In this document: piece after piece, positions 38,396 to 50,712 of the stretch | Numbering within the stretch: the stretch's first letter is position 1 | Layout: every line of letters starts with the position of its first letter | Assembly: GCA_950295325.1 (NCBI GenBank) | Contig: OX485803.1 | Coordinates: 39,757,554-39,821,553, forward strand | Origin: Polytrichum commune | Lineage: Eukaryota > Streptophyta > Polytrichopsida > Polytrichales > Polytrichaceae | Length of the DNA stretch: 64,000 bases | Reading direction: 5' to 3' | Translations under genes and position numbers: made by a program | The notes under the pieces: model-generated | What the model was told of the DNA's origin: nothing | What the model saw: the letters and a program-made list of their open reading frames with translations, nothing else | Database searches by the model: none

Positions 38396-39818
38396 ACCCT
38401 AAAACCTAAACTCCTTAACAATTATTGCTGATGCCAATGGATACATGATCTTCAAGCTTGCCATGCAGATCATCATCAACAACATCACCAACACTGAATC
38501 ATGTACAGCCTGGACTAGAAGTATTAGTAACACATGATGCATGATCACCGATCGCCCACGGCGATCAATCCAGTCATGTGACTTAATTGGCAGCAATCAA
38601 TCTTCGTGCATGACGGCTTAAGGCACGAGGAGGTTGATTGACATTAAAAGAATAAGGATGGCTTTTCACTTTCGCCTCGAGTTCTGCAGAAATATCATCA
38701 TGATGAATTGAAATTACCGTTGCAGGCCGCGCTGCGTTGAAGGTGCCCAGGGGTCGGTATCTACCCTCATCATCATCATCATCAATGATAGTGATTCATG
38801 TCGACTCTGATTTGGAGGTTCCGGATGGTTGAATCCGGGTGGACCACCTGCATTGCGTTGACAGAATTCTAGGCGTTGGACAACAGAATACTCATCTTCA
38901 TCAGGAATCAGTACTAGGTACTGCCATGGTGAGTAATATTTATTGCATGATGAATTGGTCACTTGTAACTTGAATCCGTAATTTGATCAGCTGAATCTGA
39001 AAGTCATGAGAACAAGTTCCACATGAGCATAAAACTTCTTTATTCATGTAAGATAGAAGTTTCAAGCAGTTTATACACAATAAATGTCGCGATGTTTCTT
39101 ATGGGCCATGCTTTCCACATGTGCATGATAACTGAAGCTTTAATATTGTTTGAACTACTGTTATTTTACTCCGCAAGGGAGACAACAATTGGAGCAAATT
39201 AGCACTACTTAGTATGGGGTTGTCAAGTCTGGGTTTCTTACTGGTATTCAGAATGTTCATCAGTACTACTACCTAGACTTGATGAAATGTCATGAAAGAA
39301 ATAATATTTGTGCACTAACCTACTACATGAACTCACCCCCTCATCCTAATTGTATGACTCAATTGAGAGCCCCCTCATCCTGCAATTAGAGAGACTTGGT
39401 GTAGAACTGTGAGAATCAGTTTGAATTCTAAAACACTGTTGATTAATTTATAAATTGGTGGGTAACTGAAAAACTATAGACTTGGTACCTTACTGAAAAC
39501 ATGTGAGCCTTGTTTGTAAGGAAAGTCTAAGCATCAAAGAATTCAACTTTCCATCAAACGATTATAACGGGTGAAAGATGTCTTCATTTTGTGTGTCCCG
39601 CAACAACAAAAAGGAGTGAGCCTTATTTACTTATTAACCAGACAGGTAGCTAAGAATCATACTCCCTCACTGAAAACAGGATAAGAAACATTGGGCACAC
39701 TCACTGGTGACCCTGAGCATTCGTAGTGGCGAAATTAGTATTTCACATTGGTTAAATTAAGATTCTTATTCTATAAATGGGTAGCCACTTTGTGGTTTAC
39801 CATACATTTAAATCAGAA
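38396..39818. other. Intergenic between convergent KCS and PTEN2 (3' regions)
   Basis: Should hold both 3' UTRs. A candidate KCS poly(A)-type signal, AATAAG, is near 38651. A (CAT)n tract lies at 38766-38783. No further gene recognised. Confidence 0.55.
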
Positions 39819-40543
39819 TTATTCATCGCTTTCATAATCCTCATCATCGCCAAAAGTGAAGAGTGAGGCATCAGCCGCACTGGCAGCTGCCAAAGCTTGG
39901 AAATCGCTTGGTGGATCAGCTGCTAAAACCACACTTCTATATTCATCTTCACTTCTGAATGAACCACCCGGCTCCTCACTTTGGAAGGATGAATTTGCTG
40001 GATTCTCACTCCCAATTGATGCCCCTGAAGCTAATTCTATAGGCTGATGAGATTCTTCTTGCTCTGCACTACCATGAGAGTTTGTTCGTATTGCATCATA
40101 ATCCGCTGTCATCAGACCCGCATCAAATTCATCCTTTTCAAAGTCCTCTGAATCTTTCTCCATGCCTTTGGCAACATCATTTTGAAATCTTGAACTACCA
40201 GTAGTAGTAGACCAGCCATCTCTCTCGTAGTCAGCAGATCGAGCGGAACCAAATTGACCTAACCGGTCACGTGAAATTCGAGGGCTGCTTGGCATGCTCA
40301 TCGACTTCCCATTCTGACCTCCAAGATGACTTATTCCAAATCTATCCATCGCATTTAAAAACCCACTGCTCATTTCAGACATTGCATTTGAAAGTGCAAC
40401 ATGAAATGTACTCTGTTGAAAGTCGGATCGCCCGGCTAATTCATCCCTTTGAAGAGTACCCTGTTGTTGTTGAGTTATGCCTCTGCCACTTGTAGATGGT
40501 CTTGCACAATCTTGGAGATCTAACTCCTCTTCTCCTTCACTAT
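39819..40543 (-). CDS. PTEN2: PTEN2 last coding exon: acidic C-terminal tail
   Basis: 240 codons plus TAA, joined in phase to exon 12 (one nucleotide carried over from exon 12 forms a GAT codon). Low-complexity, Ser/Gln/Asp/Glu-rich, beginning SEGEEELDLQD and ending AADASLFTFGDDEDYESDE. The terminal DASxFxFGDEDxxESD motif is shared by plant PTEN2 proteins and supports the C-terminal end chosen here. Confidence 0.93.
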
Positions 40544-43500
40544 CTGCAGAGATGAAGATTTAACATGCTCATGTAAGAAGTATCGGTGTCTTTATTGGAA
40601 GAACAGAGTAGTCCTCTAACTCAAGATGATTATTGGTCGGAAGTTGGTTGTTCTGCATACAATAACTTCCATGTTTGGTAAGTTTACGGTGCTATGAGCT
40701 TGGAGGTAGTGTGGTTCCAATGAAGAACATTCTCTATCAGTTTATTGAGAATCACACTCATTCTGGCATGCTCAAAATGAGTTTGACAGTTAATGAACCA
40801 AAATAGATTGCTCTTCATTCAAATTCAAACCCTACCTCCAAGTGGAAAAGCATTATTGATATTGTATGGAAAATCATAGCAGACCAACTCCCTATGAAAA
40901 GTCCTATTGAGTTGGAGGATAACTCTTATAAAAGACAACATCAAATGGTCACAGTGACCATTAAAATCCGAAACTCTCATTGGTAGAATGTGCCAAGACT
41001 GTTTCACTTCACTTTACACTAAAGCTTGAGGGACCAAGTGCCCAAGGAAGTTTGAATGGATAGCAACCTACATGATCTGTAGTGGATAATATTTCATGGT
41101 CTAGTGGAATTTGCGTCAAGCAAACCTCAAATAGATGATTGTGGGTCTAACACACTGAGACAATGGCACTTCAAAATCTCATCACAACCCTTGATTAAAT
41201 TTAAACTTATTGGGTAAGTGAAAGAGGATGATGACAAATTAGGATTCGGTGGAATAGGTATGTCTATACCAGTGTTGTTCTGGTATCATCATCTTTTTTA
41301 ATTCCATTCAGGTATCTATAATGAGGATACCCATTTGATACCATTTGGGTCTATTTACCATGCAAGAACCATGCAATATCAATATTTGAGTGGTATTACA
41401 AATGTGATACACACAGGTAGGTTCTCCACTATTGATGTTGATTATTGCTACCCCATGCATTCGCCTATATACCAGACCAACATTGGTCTATACACCACAC
41501 TTAAATTTCAATTTCCAAGACCACACAAAATTCAATTTCAACATGTCCATGATACAACCTTTGGTTGAGTTCCTAGTGCCCTGACATTTCATGGTCACGG
41601 CCATTTGCTGTAGTCTTAAGTCGCCGTGAGCAGCCATGGCATTATTATTTTTTCATTGGAAAATGAACAACAAGAAACGATGTCAAGAAACTGAAAGCCG
41701 AAGGACCACACCTGTGAAAATGTTATCGCTTTCCTCTGCAACTGTATCGGTGCCTGATGTCGATGACCTAGCAGCCTCATGCAAAGGCTTGCTATTATTA
41801 TTACCAGATCCTGTTGTTCCAAAGTTGGAAGTTGGGCCTTTTGTAATAACAGGCGATTTATCATCCAGCAGTTCCACTTGCACTTGAAATCCAGATTCCA
41901 CAAGTCTTCTCTGCTGGCAGAACGCAATATTTTTATGTTTGTTTTTAAGGCAAGTCAAACAAGGGATGCTCAGATAGTGCAATGAACCGAAATAATATTT
42001 CTGGAAACTGGAAACTTAATCATTATGCGAGGTAAGGTACATGGGTCTTAAATTGTTACTTTCTCCTACTAGTCCACTTCTCCTAGGATAGGAAACGCGA
42101 TATTAGTACCAGGTGGTTAGCAAATCCAAATCAAGGCCTTAGCCACTTTCCTCATAACTTCGGAGCTCATATGAATACCTTATTCATTATCAAAGTGTAG
42201 ACTCTCTTGCTCATTAAATGGTCATATAAGTTCCTGCCAATTATGTTCAATGTTGGGCCTAGAATAATTATTATATTTTAAGCACACAATACAATACTTT
42301 TAAACACATGGTGCCTTTTTGGTAATCATTGTTGGAGCCACACCAAACCACATTCCACCCAACTAAAGGTGTTGGACTAAGATAAGTAACCAAATTAGGC
42401 ATGTGCACTTTCTAGCAATCTTTAAAAATAACTGGAGGAGTTGTTCCAAGAAAAAACTATACCTTATGAAACCCATCAAGCTCGTCCGCATGAAAGATGT
42501 CTCTTGGCCCCATCATATTTGTATTCAACCAACTGTGATATGGTAATGAACCAACGTTATTGAAGGTCCACAAATCAAAAATCGAGGCCACTAAAGTAAC
42601 CATCTACACAGATAATCCTTACCGGTCCAAGAGGCCCATTCTGGGTATTTTTAGCTAACAGTGTCAAAAGTGACCCTATCTAAAATTAGTCCACTTATTG
42701 TGTGCATTATTCTAATCAGAACAGACAAATATGTAGATTGAATCATAGGGAGATTTGAGCTTCACATCAAGGACCTAGACTCAAATACATACCATGTATA
42801 ATTAAAACCATTGTAACATATGACCGTTATTTTCACTTCCTCATTTTAATAGGTTGTGCTGAATATGGATTCAGTACCATAGATCAAATTAAACATTACT
42901 TCAACACTTCTTAAGAGTTTTTGCAAATCATCATGTATCCCATATAAACACATCCCAGGTCCTTTTAACGGTTGATCTTTTCTATGATAATGAAACAAGA
43001 ACAGAGTAAAAAAGTTCTGGCTTAAATACCAGGAGAAGTCCCCATGGCGGTCCTGAAAGTGAATTTTGAAGTCGCCATCAACTGAGGCTATAGTGTGGTT
43101 GTCAGGGAGCTCAAAGACAACAGTGTCGCTCCTCAAGGCACATTGCCACAAGTTTTCTGCCTGTGCAACAAAAGTGCACAATATGAGAAATGATAAAAAA
43201 TAACATCATAAAGTGTCTACCATACAGAAGAGTTTATAAGAACTATTTCGGGCAGAGAAGAGTTACCCTTAAAGTCTTTCAAAAATCAAGTTTTGGTTGG
43301 GAGTTTCGCCACACTTTTGACATTTTATAGGGTTCAAAGAGCGTTCAAGTGGTGTTGGAACCCTCAGTCTTAGTGAAATGAAGGGGAGGTGTTTGACTTT
43401 GGTCCAAAGATGAGCTATATAAAAATGAATTCCATGGCAAACTTTTGAAGGCACCTAAAGTGGTGCTCTCAAAAGTGTGACGAGGAGTTCACTTTTATGT

Positions 43501-46500
43501 AGCCATCTTTTGGCAAAAGTCAAATGCCTCCCCTTCATTTCACCAAGATTGGAGGTTCCGACACCACTTGAAGGCTCCTTTGAACATTTGAAAATGTGGA
43601 AAGTGGGACAAAACTCCCTACCAAAACATGAGTTTTTGAGAGATTTTAAGAGAAACTCTACTAGAAAAATCAACAACACAGGCTATCTTTTGGTAGGGAG
43701 TTTCACCCCACTTTTTGGCAATTTATAATGTTCAAGCAGGGTCAAGTAGTTCTAAAACAATCCAATTTTGGCAAAATGATGGGGAGGAGTTTGACTTTGG
43801 CCGAAAGACAGCTATATAAAAATGAAATCTATGTCAAACTCTTGAAGACACCTAAAAGGAATTGGTGAAAAGACAGTTTGAGAAGGATGCTTTGTTACCA
43901 ATTGACCACTCCTCAACTATTATAAATTGTCAAAAGCGGGGTGAAGCTGCCTACCAAAAACATGAGTTTTTGAGAGAGTTTAAGGGTAAGTCTAATGAGT
44001 AAGTGACTATCAGGGTTTCGTCACACGTCCTCACTGCAAGAATCGCACACAGAAGCCTGAGGTTGCACAAACCTATAAGCATGTGAGAAGTCTAAACCAG
44101 GAAGACATATCTAACAAATATTGACACATTTGTAGCAAGCATACATAAGGAAGTGAGGGGACAGACTAAAGTCTAGTTTAGAAGACAAACTGGCATTGAT
44201 TTTGTCTGTGGATGCTTCTTGCTCAAGAACAGAACACCTGAAAATGGGAAAAAAACATAGTGCTCAGCAAACAACCGCCACTAAAATCCTATGTCAAGCA
44301 CATTTTCTTGAAAAAAAATGGCACGAGAAATACATAGAATTATCAGTCAGATATCGAATTACCTAACAATTCTAGGTCTCACTTTTCAGCAACCTGAGTG
44401 TTTAGGTTGAAGACAGTGTAGAATATACCCTTGTGATCCGAAATTGTCAGAGCAGGACGAACCCATGTTGGGCAGTTGATCAGGTTTATACGCCTCAAAA
44501 GACACCTACATGACAAATGCTCCATAGTGTTTATTATGGCAGCATCAAAAAATGCAATAGAATTCTTTACTTTTTCTGTTTTTCTCAGTAGCAAGAAGTC
44601 GAATGTACATGAAAAAAAAAACTAGGAACTCTAAAAATGTATATTCAGTTTGATGGATCTACATGTCACCTACTCAAACTCAAGGTACTCAATACATACT
44701 GATACTTAAGGGGTTCAACAAAATTGCATCCTGGTCAGAAAGAAAATTCAAGACAGCAAAAGGGACCAAAGTTTCATGAGCTCAAAAGAAATCATTTCTA
44801 TTTGGACATATACACGTTTTTATGTGAATAAATGCTGAGCTTGACCTCCATACCTTCGTCCAGTTGGAGTAAATCCATAGTGTTCTCTCAGAACACGCTC
44901 AAAGTACTTTACATAACGCTGCCATGTCACAAAAATCATAAAAATTTAAATTAGATAAGCCGGATGGAATGACCTAGACCACTTGAATAGGAGAACAGTG
45001 ATTACCAGTTGATAGGTAGGCTATCAACTCAGATTTATTTCTAAATTCAGACAAAAGAAAATATGGCTCAGTCGGCAAGACTTACAAGTTGGCTGGGAAG
45101 ACTTAAGCCCTTACTATCTACACATCGTTTCTGATTGTAGTAGTTAATTGATTCCTCTGCAGTAGGGAAAAACTGCATAAAAACAGACACCAGAGCTCGT
45201 CATAATCAAAAAGAAAATCCAAATATAAGTCAAATGGAATGACCAGGGTGGAGTGTCAAACCCAAAAGAAGAATTTCCTCAATATGAAGAACATAATATT
45301 GAGGAGCATCTAGCAAAAGGCAATGGAAACTCTTAAACATACACCTTGGCCATAGCATCTCAAGCATGTGTAAAGATGCTCTCTTTCTATCCTAGCTCAA
45401 GGTCCTTGATTACATGCTTGAATGTCAAGCATTGTCAAGTGGCAAACTCCCATAGGTTGACACCTCATTGTTACCTATATAACTTTGGACAACACCTTCT
45501 CCCATTCACCAAGATTCAACATTAAGAACTTGCTGCAAATGAATGTCACCGAGTTGTTTACTCTCCAATATTCTTATCTAGGGAGAACGCCCACTCCACC
45601 ACTTGAAAATACTAGGGCAGACTATGGCAGATTCTGGGCTTCAGGATTTTTTTTTTTTTAACTAATTTATTTATTTCATTTGCACTGGCCAAATAGGGGG
45701 AAGTTTGTGTATATACTTTGAGGAACAGGAGAAGACAGGATATCATGAGACCAGTGCGTGCCATTCCCGCCTTGCAATGAACTACCACCACATTTTCAAG
45801 CCCTGCCTTTAGCCATGTGTATGCACTCTCACAAAATGAAGATACAAGTTGCAGTGGTGGGCAGTTGTTGTCATCAATTGGAAAAGATGCCACCTGCATT
45901 TTTAACAAAACCAAAGCAATAACTTTTAAAACAGGACCTTTTTAATTGTCTAAAAAGAGATGATATATACACATAAATAAACGATACAATGGCACCAAGA
46001 TTATGGCCCTACCAGCTGCTGACTCACTTCATGCTGAAACACACGTTTCAAGTCCAGGTTGATTTAGGTAAATGTGTCTTAAATGGTTAATTGTGGCTGT
46101 TTGCCATGATTCTCAAACTTGGATTTCAGAATTCATATTTTCCTGTAGACTTGCGAATGCGATATAAAATTTAGCAACAATCTGTGGAAATTTCTGATCT
46201 CCCCTATTGCTACTATGATTTTTCAAAGTGTTGGAGCCATAAAACGACCAGGTAGCCCCCTCCCCACCACATTATGTTGACTAATGAGCCTAGAACAGTT
46301 AACAAATTTTGAGCAGGTAGTCCAATATCTTTTGAACACATGATGTCTTTTTGGTGTCCGTTCTTAGACCCACACCTAACCACATACAAGTCAAATATAG
46401 CTGTCAAAATAAGATAAGTAATTGAAATTAGGCACATATGATTTATTGACCATCTCCTACAAATCTAGGAGCTCTTACTCTAAAGAACTCAAACACATAC

Positions 46501-49254
46501 TTCTTGTGATTTAAAGTACAGAGAAGTGACAGCAGAGAAATTTTATTTACAAACCTTTCCTTCCAAGAGAGACATGTCGTAAAGCTTTTCTGAGCAGAGG
46601 TTATACACCTTGTACTTGCCCTTCAAATAGGCAAAGAGGATATCAGAACAAATCGATGCAAGTAAACATCACAAACAGCAATTGCATGTACACAATTGCA
46701 AACACACAGAATGTGATGCATAGTGTATAGTTTTCCCAAAAGGAGCACAGAAAATCAACAACATTAACCTATATTGTGCAGTATCTGCATTGATTAGATC
46801 TCAAAGAGTTCATCAGGTATATTCATAGAACAAGCTCAGAAGAACAAATCCAGGAAGGATAACTCATGAATTAAATAGCGTTTGTCCATAAGACTTGTGT
46901 GACTGCTTAATCTTAGAGTAGCTGTAAGCCACAACACATGGGTAGTGAGGAGAGAATATGTACCAGGTGCTGGGTCTCCAAAAATGTGATAACCTCCTCC
47001 ATGTGAGTGCGATTATATCCCTAGTCACAAATATAGTATAGTATTTAGAAAGTGGCCTTAATATGCTCTGCACTACACTTGACCATTTCAAGTTTTAAAA
47101 TTCATGTTGTATTTGGTGATCAAGTCTCCTTTTAATTTTGTAATTCCATCTCTCAAATATACCCTCAGACTCCTTGGGAGACCAGATGTAGTCCATTTAC
47201 AGCTTTATCGTTTGCATCATGGCCACAACCATACAAGACAACAATTTTCACTCCAGGAACCATCCATATTGAACTCAGATTGTATCAGGATTAAAGGACA
47301 AGAGGGTGAGGGCAGCAACAACCTTGAAGTTGCCACTCTCAAAGAATCATATCACCAGTTTCCTTCATGGCCCAGTTTGTGAAGAGTAATCAATTTAGAT
47401 CTGTTCAACTACATATCATAAATTTACCATTTTGGAGTGTAGGATGCAGTCAGCTAGGTGCAGTACCTCTACAAAGCCTAGAAGTCCAGAGCTTAAATCA
47501 CTGGGTGGGAATCCCATGGCAATTACATTCTCAGTGATGTACACCACATCTGGATGGCCACCTTCCTGTAGTCCCAAACAAGAATCAGTGACAAACATGA
47601 TACACTCTCAAAGTAAAACTCGTAAGACCATTCATCACCATTGAATAGGACCATATATATTGGGTTCCAAATTTGCTGCTACTCGTTAGATAACGGCTTG
47701 AATTAGGTGGCTTGAATTCTCATAGTGCACTTTGTGAGGCTTGTATCGGAATGACCACTGCAATGCAGTGGCAGCACTCAACCCTTTGGGAGCAAAGTCC
47801 AGAATTTATATATTCGAATAAATTCCCACTCTCAGAATGAAACCCATATTCGGTGTGCTAAACGTTTTCATACACATGTATTAAGATACTGAGACTGATG
47901 ATAAAGTGTTGACATTCTCCTTGTGTGATGACTTGGCACCAATAACCATCAAATGCAACACCTCCTGGGACATGGATTCATGCAACTACTACACAAGAAG
48001 TTGCAATCTCCATCTCCTGAGAAACGACCTAATCTAATCTACAATAATTGGGAAAACAGTCTGATTTTCAGTGCACAAAGGTTCAGAAAAGAAGTATCAT
48101 CAGGTTAGTAATTTAACCTGGTAGCGTTGCTTGTTGTGCAACACGAGATGGCGAGCTTTGTTTTGCACCGCCTTGACCGCATTTCGGGAGGAATCGAAGA
48201 ATCCTTTGGTGAAAACCCCTATTGTGTTCTCGATCTCCACCACAGGGAGCACCCTGGACGGCGATGGCCGCTTCGCAAATGCACCCGACAGGAGACTGTA
48301 AGGCGATGACTCCGGAATCGGAATCTCTTTCATTTGATCGGAGGTTGCTGTTGTGGTGGGTCTGGATGATATTCGGAAGCCCCTAGCCCATCTCGACAAT
48401 CCAGCCATGGGATCAGACGATGGTGATGGTTTCGAAGAACTCGGTTCTTCTTGCATCATCCGGCTTGAAGAAATGTTGGACACCGACCTCGCATAAGTCT
48501 TCCCTCCACCAGATGCCTGTTCTTGATGATGCTGCTGCTCAATTTTATGCACAAAGGTCGAAGACCGCTGCAAGAATGACTTCGATTGCAGACCATCAAA
48601 GTGGGCAGGATCATCTTTATCATCATCAGCTTGTTGCTGGGATTGTGAAGAAAAAGATTTCTGATGACTCACTACCTTCACGTCATGATCGTGAGGAGAA
48701 GCTGAGAAAGTGGAGGATCTGAAGAGGGACTTGACAACAATGTGGGCTGCCGAGGACCCATCTGATGAAGAAGAAATATGATTGGGAGGATTAGGATTAA
48801 GAGGATTCGGAGGAAGAGGTGAAGAAGATGAAGAAGAAGAGGAATTCGGTAGAGGCGGCAGAAGCTCTAAAAGTGGCAATTTTGGAGGTCGATCTTGAGG
48901 GTTTTTGATGCGGGGGGGAGAAGATGATGATGAATTCGGGTCAGAGGATGAGGAGGAGAAGGTGTGAGATCTTGTGAGGTGCTTGGATTTGGGGGTTGGA
49001 GGCGGGGTAGTGTGGAGAGAGAATGGCGATGATTTAGGGTCTATGGGAGGTTTATGCAGATCAGGGTTTTGCTGTTGATCCCGGGAGGCTCTCAAAAGAG
49101 CTTGGTTGAGGAGGGAATGGGGATTGGGATGAGGATTGGAATTGTAATTAGAATTAGGGTCATGTGCCCGGTTCCGGTTCAGGGAAGTAGCAGAGCGGCG
49201 GAGAGATTTGCTCAACGGCCGTTTGGTTTCAGCAGCATGCGAATGGGCCGCCAT
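39819..49254 (-). CDS. PTEN2: PTEN2-type phosphatase, 13 coding exons, 978 aa
   Basis: Dual-specificity lipid/protein phosphatase of the plant PTEN2 type. Coding exons in transcription order: 49254-48118, 47565-47467, 47020-46964, 46620-46555, 45893-45717, 45172-45086, 44918-44854, 44505-44429, 44237-44191, 43160-43030, 42532-42463, 41910-41712, 40543-39819. All twelve introns are GT-AG, all phases agree, and the joined frame is open to TAA. Order: disordered N-terminal region (1 to about 330), NAVKAVQ-type pre-phosphatase helix (about 360-379), phosphatase domain (about 380-562) with Asp461 and P-loop HCKAGMARTG (Cys493, Arg499), C2 domain (about 563-690: GDFKIHFQDRHGDF, LDGFHK), then an acidic Ser/Gln-rich tail ending DASLFTFGDDEDYESDE. 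The M-A in the P-loop, where animal PTEN has K-G, and the tail are plant PTEN2 features. The start is the ATG at 49254; the frame continues open 30 nt further upstream but without an ATG. Confidence 0.95.
40900..41180 (+). repeat. Dispersed repeat block in PTEN2 intron 12
   Basis: Contains 'AACTCTCATTGGTaGAA', 'CACTTTACACTAAAGCTTGAGGGACCAA'-like sequence and 'CTACATGATCT', related to 4120-4290. Located between exons 13 and 12 of PTEN2; it adds bulk to a 1.2-kb intron. Confidence 0.5.
42170..42430 (-). repeat. Dispersed repeat block in PTEN2 intron 11
   Basis: Reverse-complement match to the family at 31440-31740 and 55005-55345 (TTCATTATCAAAGTG, TGGTCATATAAGT, GCCTAGAAT, TGGTGCCTTTTTGG, GGAGCCACACCAAACCACAT). 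It lies wholly in intron 11 (42462-41911). Confidence 0.6.
43262..43996. mobile_element. Foldback element plus partial second copy in PTEN2 intron 9
   Basis: 43262-43450 and 43480-43662 are inverted copies. Recurrent blocks are TTTTGGTwGGGAGTTTCrCC at the ends, 'GGGGAGGtGTTTGACTTTGG' and 'AGCTATATAAAAATGAA'. 43683-43996 is a second, shorter copy in the same intron, ending TGAGTTTTTGAGAGAGTTTA. Non-coding foldback MITE inside intron 9 (44190-43161). Confidence 0.75.
45380..45540 (+). repeat. Repeat block in PTEN2 intron 5
   Basis: Matches 34900-35110 in reverse complement (GACACCTCATTGTTACCTAT and downstream CAAGATTCAAC). It lies within intron 5 (45716-45173). Confidence 0.55.
45717..45893 (-). 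CDS. PTEN2: PTEN2 coding exon 5: catalytic core
   Basis: 59 codons, residues 454-512, phase 0 at both ends. Contains FPIDDNNCPP, the loop carrying the general-acid Asp (Asp461), and VVVVHCKAGMARTGLMISC with the nucleophile Cys493 and phosphate-binding Arg499. No key residue of the protein tyrosine phosphatase signature HCxxGxxR is missing, so catalytic activity is expected. Confidence 0.95.
46213..46440 (-). repeat. Dispersed repeat block in PTEN2 intron 4
   Basis: Reverse-complement match to the dispersed family: 'CATGATGTCTTTTTGGTGTC', 'CGTTCTTAGACCCACACCTA' and 'GAGCCTAGAACAGTTAAC'. An open frame here shares GSKNGHQKD with a frame at 3863-4087 only because the DNA is repeated. Confidence 0.6.
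48118..49254 (-). CDS. PTEN2: PTEN2 coding exon 1: long disordered N-terminal extension
   Basis: Encodes residues 1-379. The first ~330 residues are Ser/Pro/Asn/Gln-rich with homopolymeric Ser runs, scattered His and basic-Ser patches (RSATSLNRN, RSHTFSSSS, RSSTF repeated), and no recognisable fold. The last ~35 residues (IGVFTKGFFDSSRNAVKAVQ, then KARHLVLHNKQRYQ) match the segment just before the phosphatase domain in plant PTEN2. The extension is longer than I expect for angiosperm PTEN2 proteins of about 610 aa. The RSxTF-like repeats could be phosphorylation or docking sites; that is inference. The exon ends CAG followed by GTTAAA. Confidence 0.93.
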
Positions 49255-50322
49255 TTCGGTAGCAGCAGCCAAATAAATTTCCAAATTGCATACCCTTCCT
49301 GTTTTACATGCACCATTCTCTCAACACCATTTCTCTCGGATCCCAGGCGGCCATGGCGAACGACCACATCCTTGTCTGATCGCCAATTCGGAGTGGATTG
49401 GGTGGTGGGAAGAAGAGAGTAACCATAGCTACAACATACAAATTCAATGCTGCAGAAGCAGCAACAACACAACTACAAACCTATGTCTGTCTGTTCTGTC
49501 CCCCTGTGTTGTTGTTGATCTACTTGATCCAGAAAAGTTACAGCAACACCATCCAAAAAGGTAAGCAGTATGAACCTGCCAAACCTTCTTCACCTTCTTC
49601 TTCTTCTTACAGTTCCAGAGTCCAAGAAAGTGTGGCAGCAAGCAGCCAAATGGATTTCCCTGCTCATGTTGCTCCTGCTATGCTACTAAGTTACCATATG
49701 TTCCTCCGCCCCAGAAGCAGCCAAAAAGAACCCCAATCTACGGAAGGACGCACAATGCCCACCCAATTCCTCCTCTCTCTCACATCTCTCTCTCATCTCC
49801 GTGCAAGGCCAGATCTAGTGACGTCGGATGATTCCATCTGCCTTAACCAACCTTCCGCCACACCTACATCTTCATCTTTGCAAATGCCACTCACACGAGC
49901 ACACTGCAACACACACACACACACACACAAAACAACAAAAGAAACAACGGAAACAAAGAAGAAAGATGAATGCGAGTCCAGTGACAATGAATCTACATAG
50001 ACACACGAAGAGGAGAATGGACAGTGGATCTATCCGCCGACACAGAGACAGGGAGATTGAGAACGACAGAGTGTAATGTCGGAGCCGGTGGCAGCAGGGG
50101 CAAGTGCAAAGTGGCAACAGATTAGATGCGACTGATAAGCTTACTTACTTAGCTATGGAAGAACGTAAGGAAGGGAAATAAGGATGGGAGGGATGATGAT
50201 TTGCGAGACTGTAAGTAGAAGCTTTGGATCCCATCCATGCCCTTCCGTCTAATAAGTTATGTACCTACATTGCACACCAACTTCAGAGGTTGGAGAGAGA
50301 GAGAGCGAGAGAGGAGTCGAAG
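49255..50322 (-). promoter_or_regulatory. Probable PTEN2 5' UTR and promoter region
   Basis: Lies between the PTEN2 ATG and a divergent plus-strand start at 50323. Rich in CT/GA and holds (AC)n at 49910-49929. Long open frames on both strands here (for example 49398-50000) are low-complexity products of these tracts. No TATA box or TSS can be assigned with confidence. Confidence 0.4.
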
Positions 50323-50460
50323 ATGGCGGGAAGTGGAAATGGCAAGCTCAGCGGTCAACGGCCGCTCCCTCCCTCCGACGCAAATTACTTGCCCAACATT
50401 GAGTCCATTGCAAAGCCTTCATTCTTGAAGTTTCTGCAGTGGCACTCGCGATTCCGATGA
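50323..50460 (+). pseudogene. Possible 5' gene fragment, 45 codons
   Basis: After a GA tract (50292-50315) an ATG opens MAGSGNGKLSGQRPLPPSDA, continuing to KPSFLKFLQ and a TGA at 50458. GC-rich, unlike its surroundings, and divergent from PTEN2. Downstream sequence becomes a dispersed repeat at about 50478, so this looks like a first exon cut off by an insertion. Product not recognised; it may equally be part of a 5' UTR. Confidence 0.25.
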
Positions 50461-50477
50461 TTCATCACAATGCCCAG

Positions 50478-50690
50478 GGTAATTGTTGGGCATAATCGAT
50501 CAAGATCCTCGTGTTCCCAACTCCAACCGGTTACATGTTGTCATCTTTTGGTTTTCCTGTATGAATTTCAGGTATGTTCTATAGATTCTTCTAAAATGAT
50601 CAGTATATTTCCTGGAGTTTTGAAACTTCAACTGGTTATTTCTCAAACTCAGCTAGTTCATTTGTGACCAGCGGTCGGTTCTCCTCCTCA
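50478..50690 (+). repeat. Single-arm relative of the 29.5-30.1 kb inverted repeat
   Basis: Shares GTTGGGCATAATCgATCAAG, CCAACCGGTTACATGTTG-like, TTATTTCTCAAACTCA and GGTTCTCC blocks in the same order as 29807-30065. Non-coding. Confidence 0.7.
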
Positions 50691-50712
50691 TTCATTGATT
50701 CTTCGGCTTCTT

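Noticed and set aside
49398-50000. 200-codon plus-strand frame upstream of PTEN2
   Set aside because: Low-complexity Ser/Thr/His content from CT and CA tracts in the probable PTEN2 5' region.
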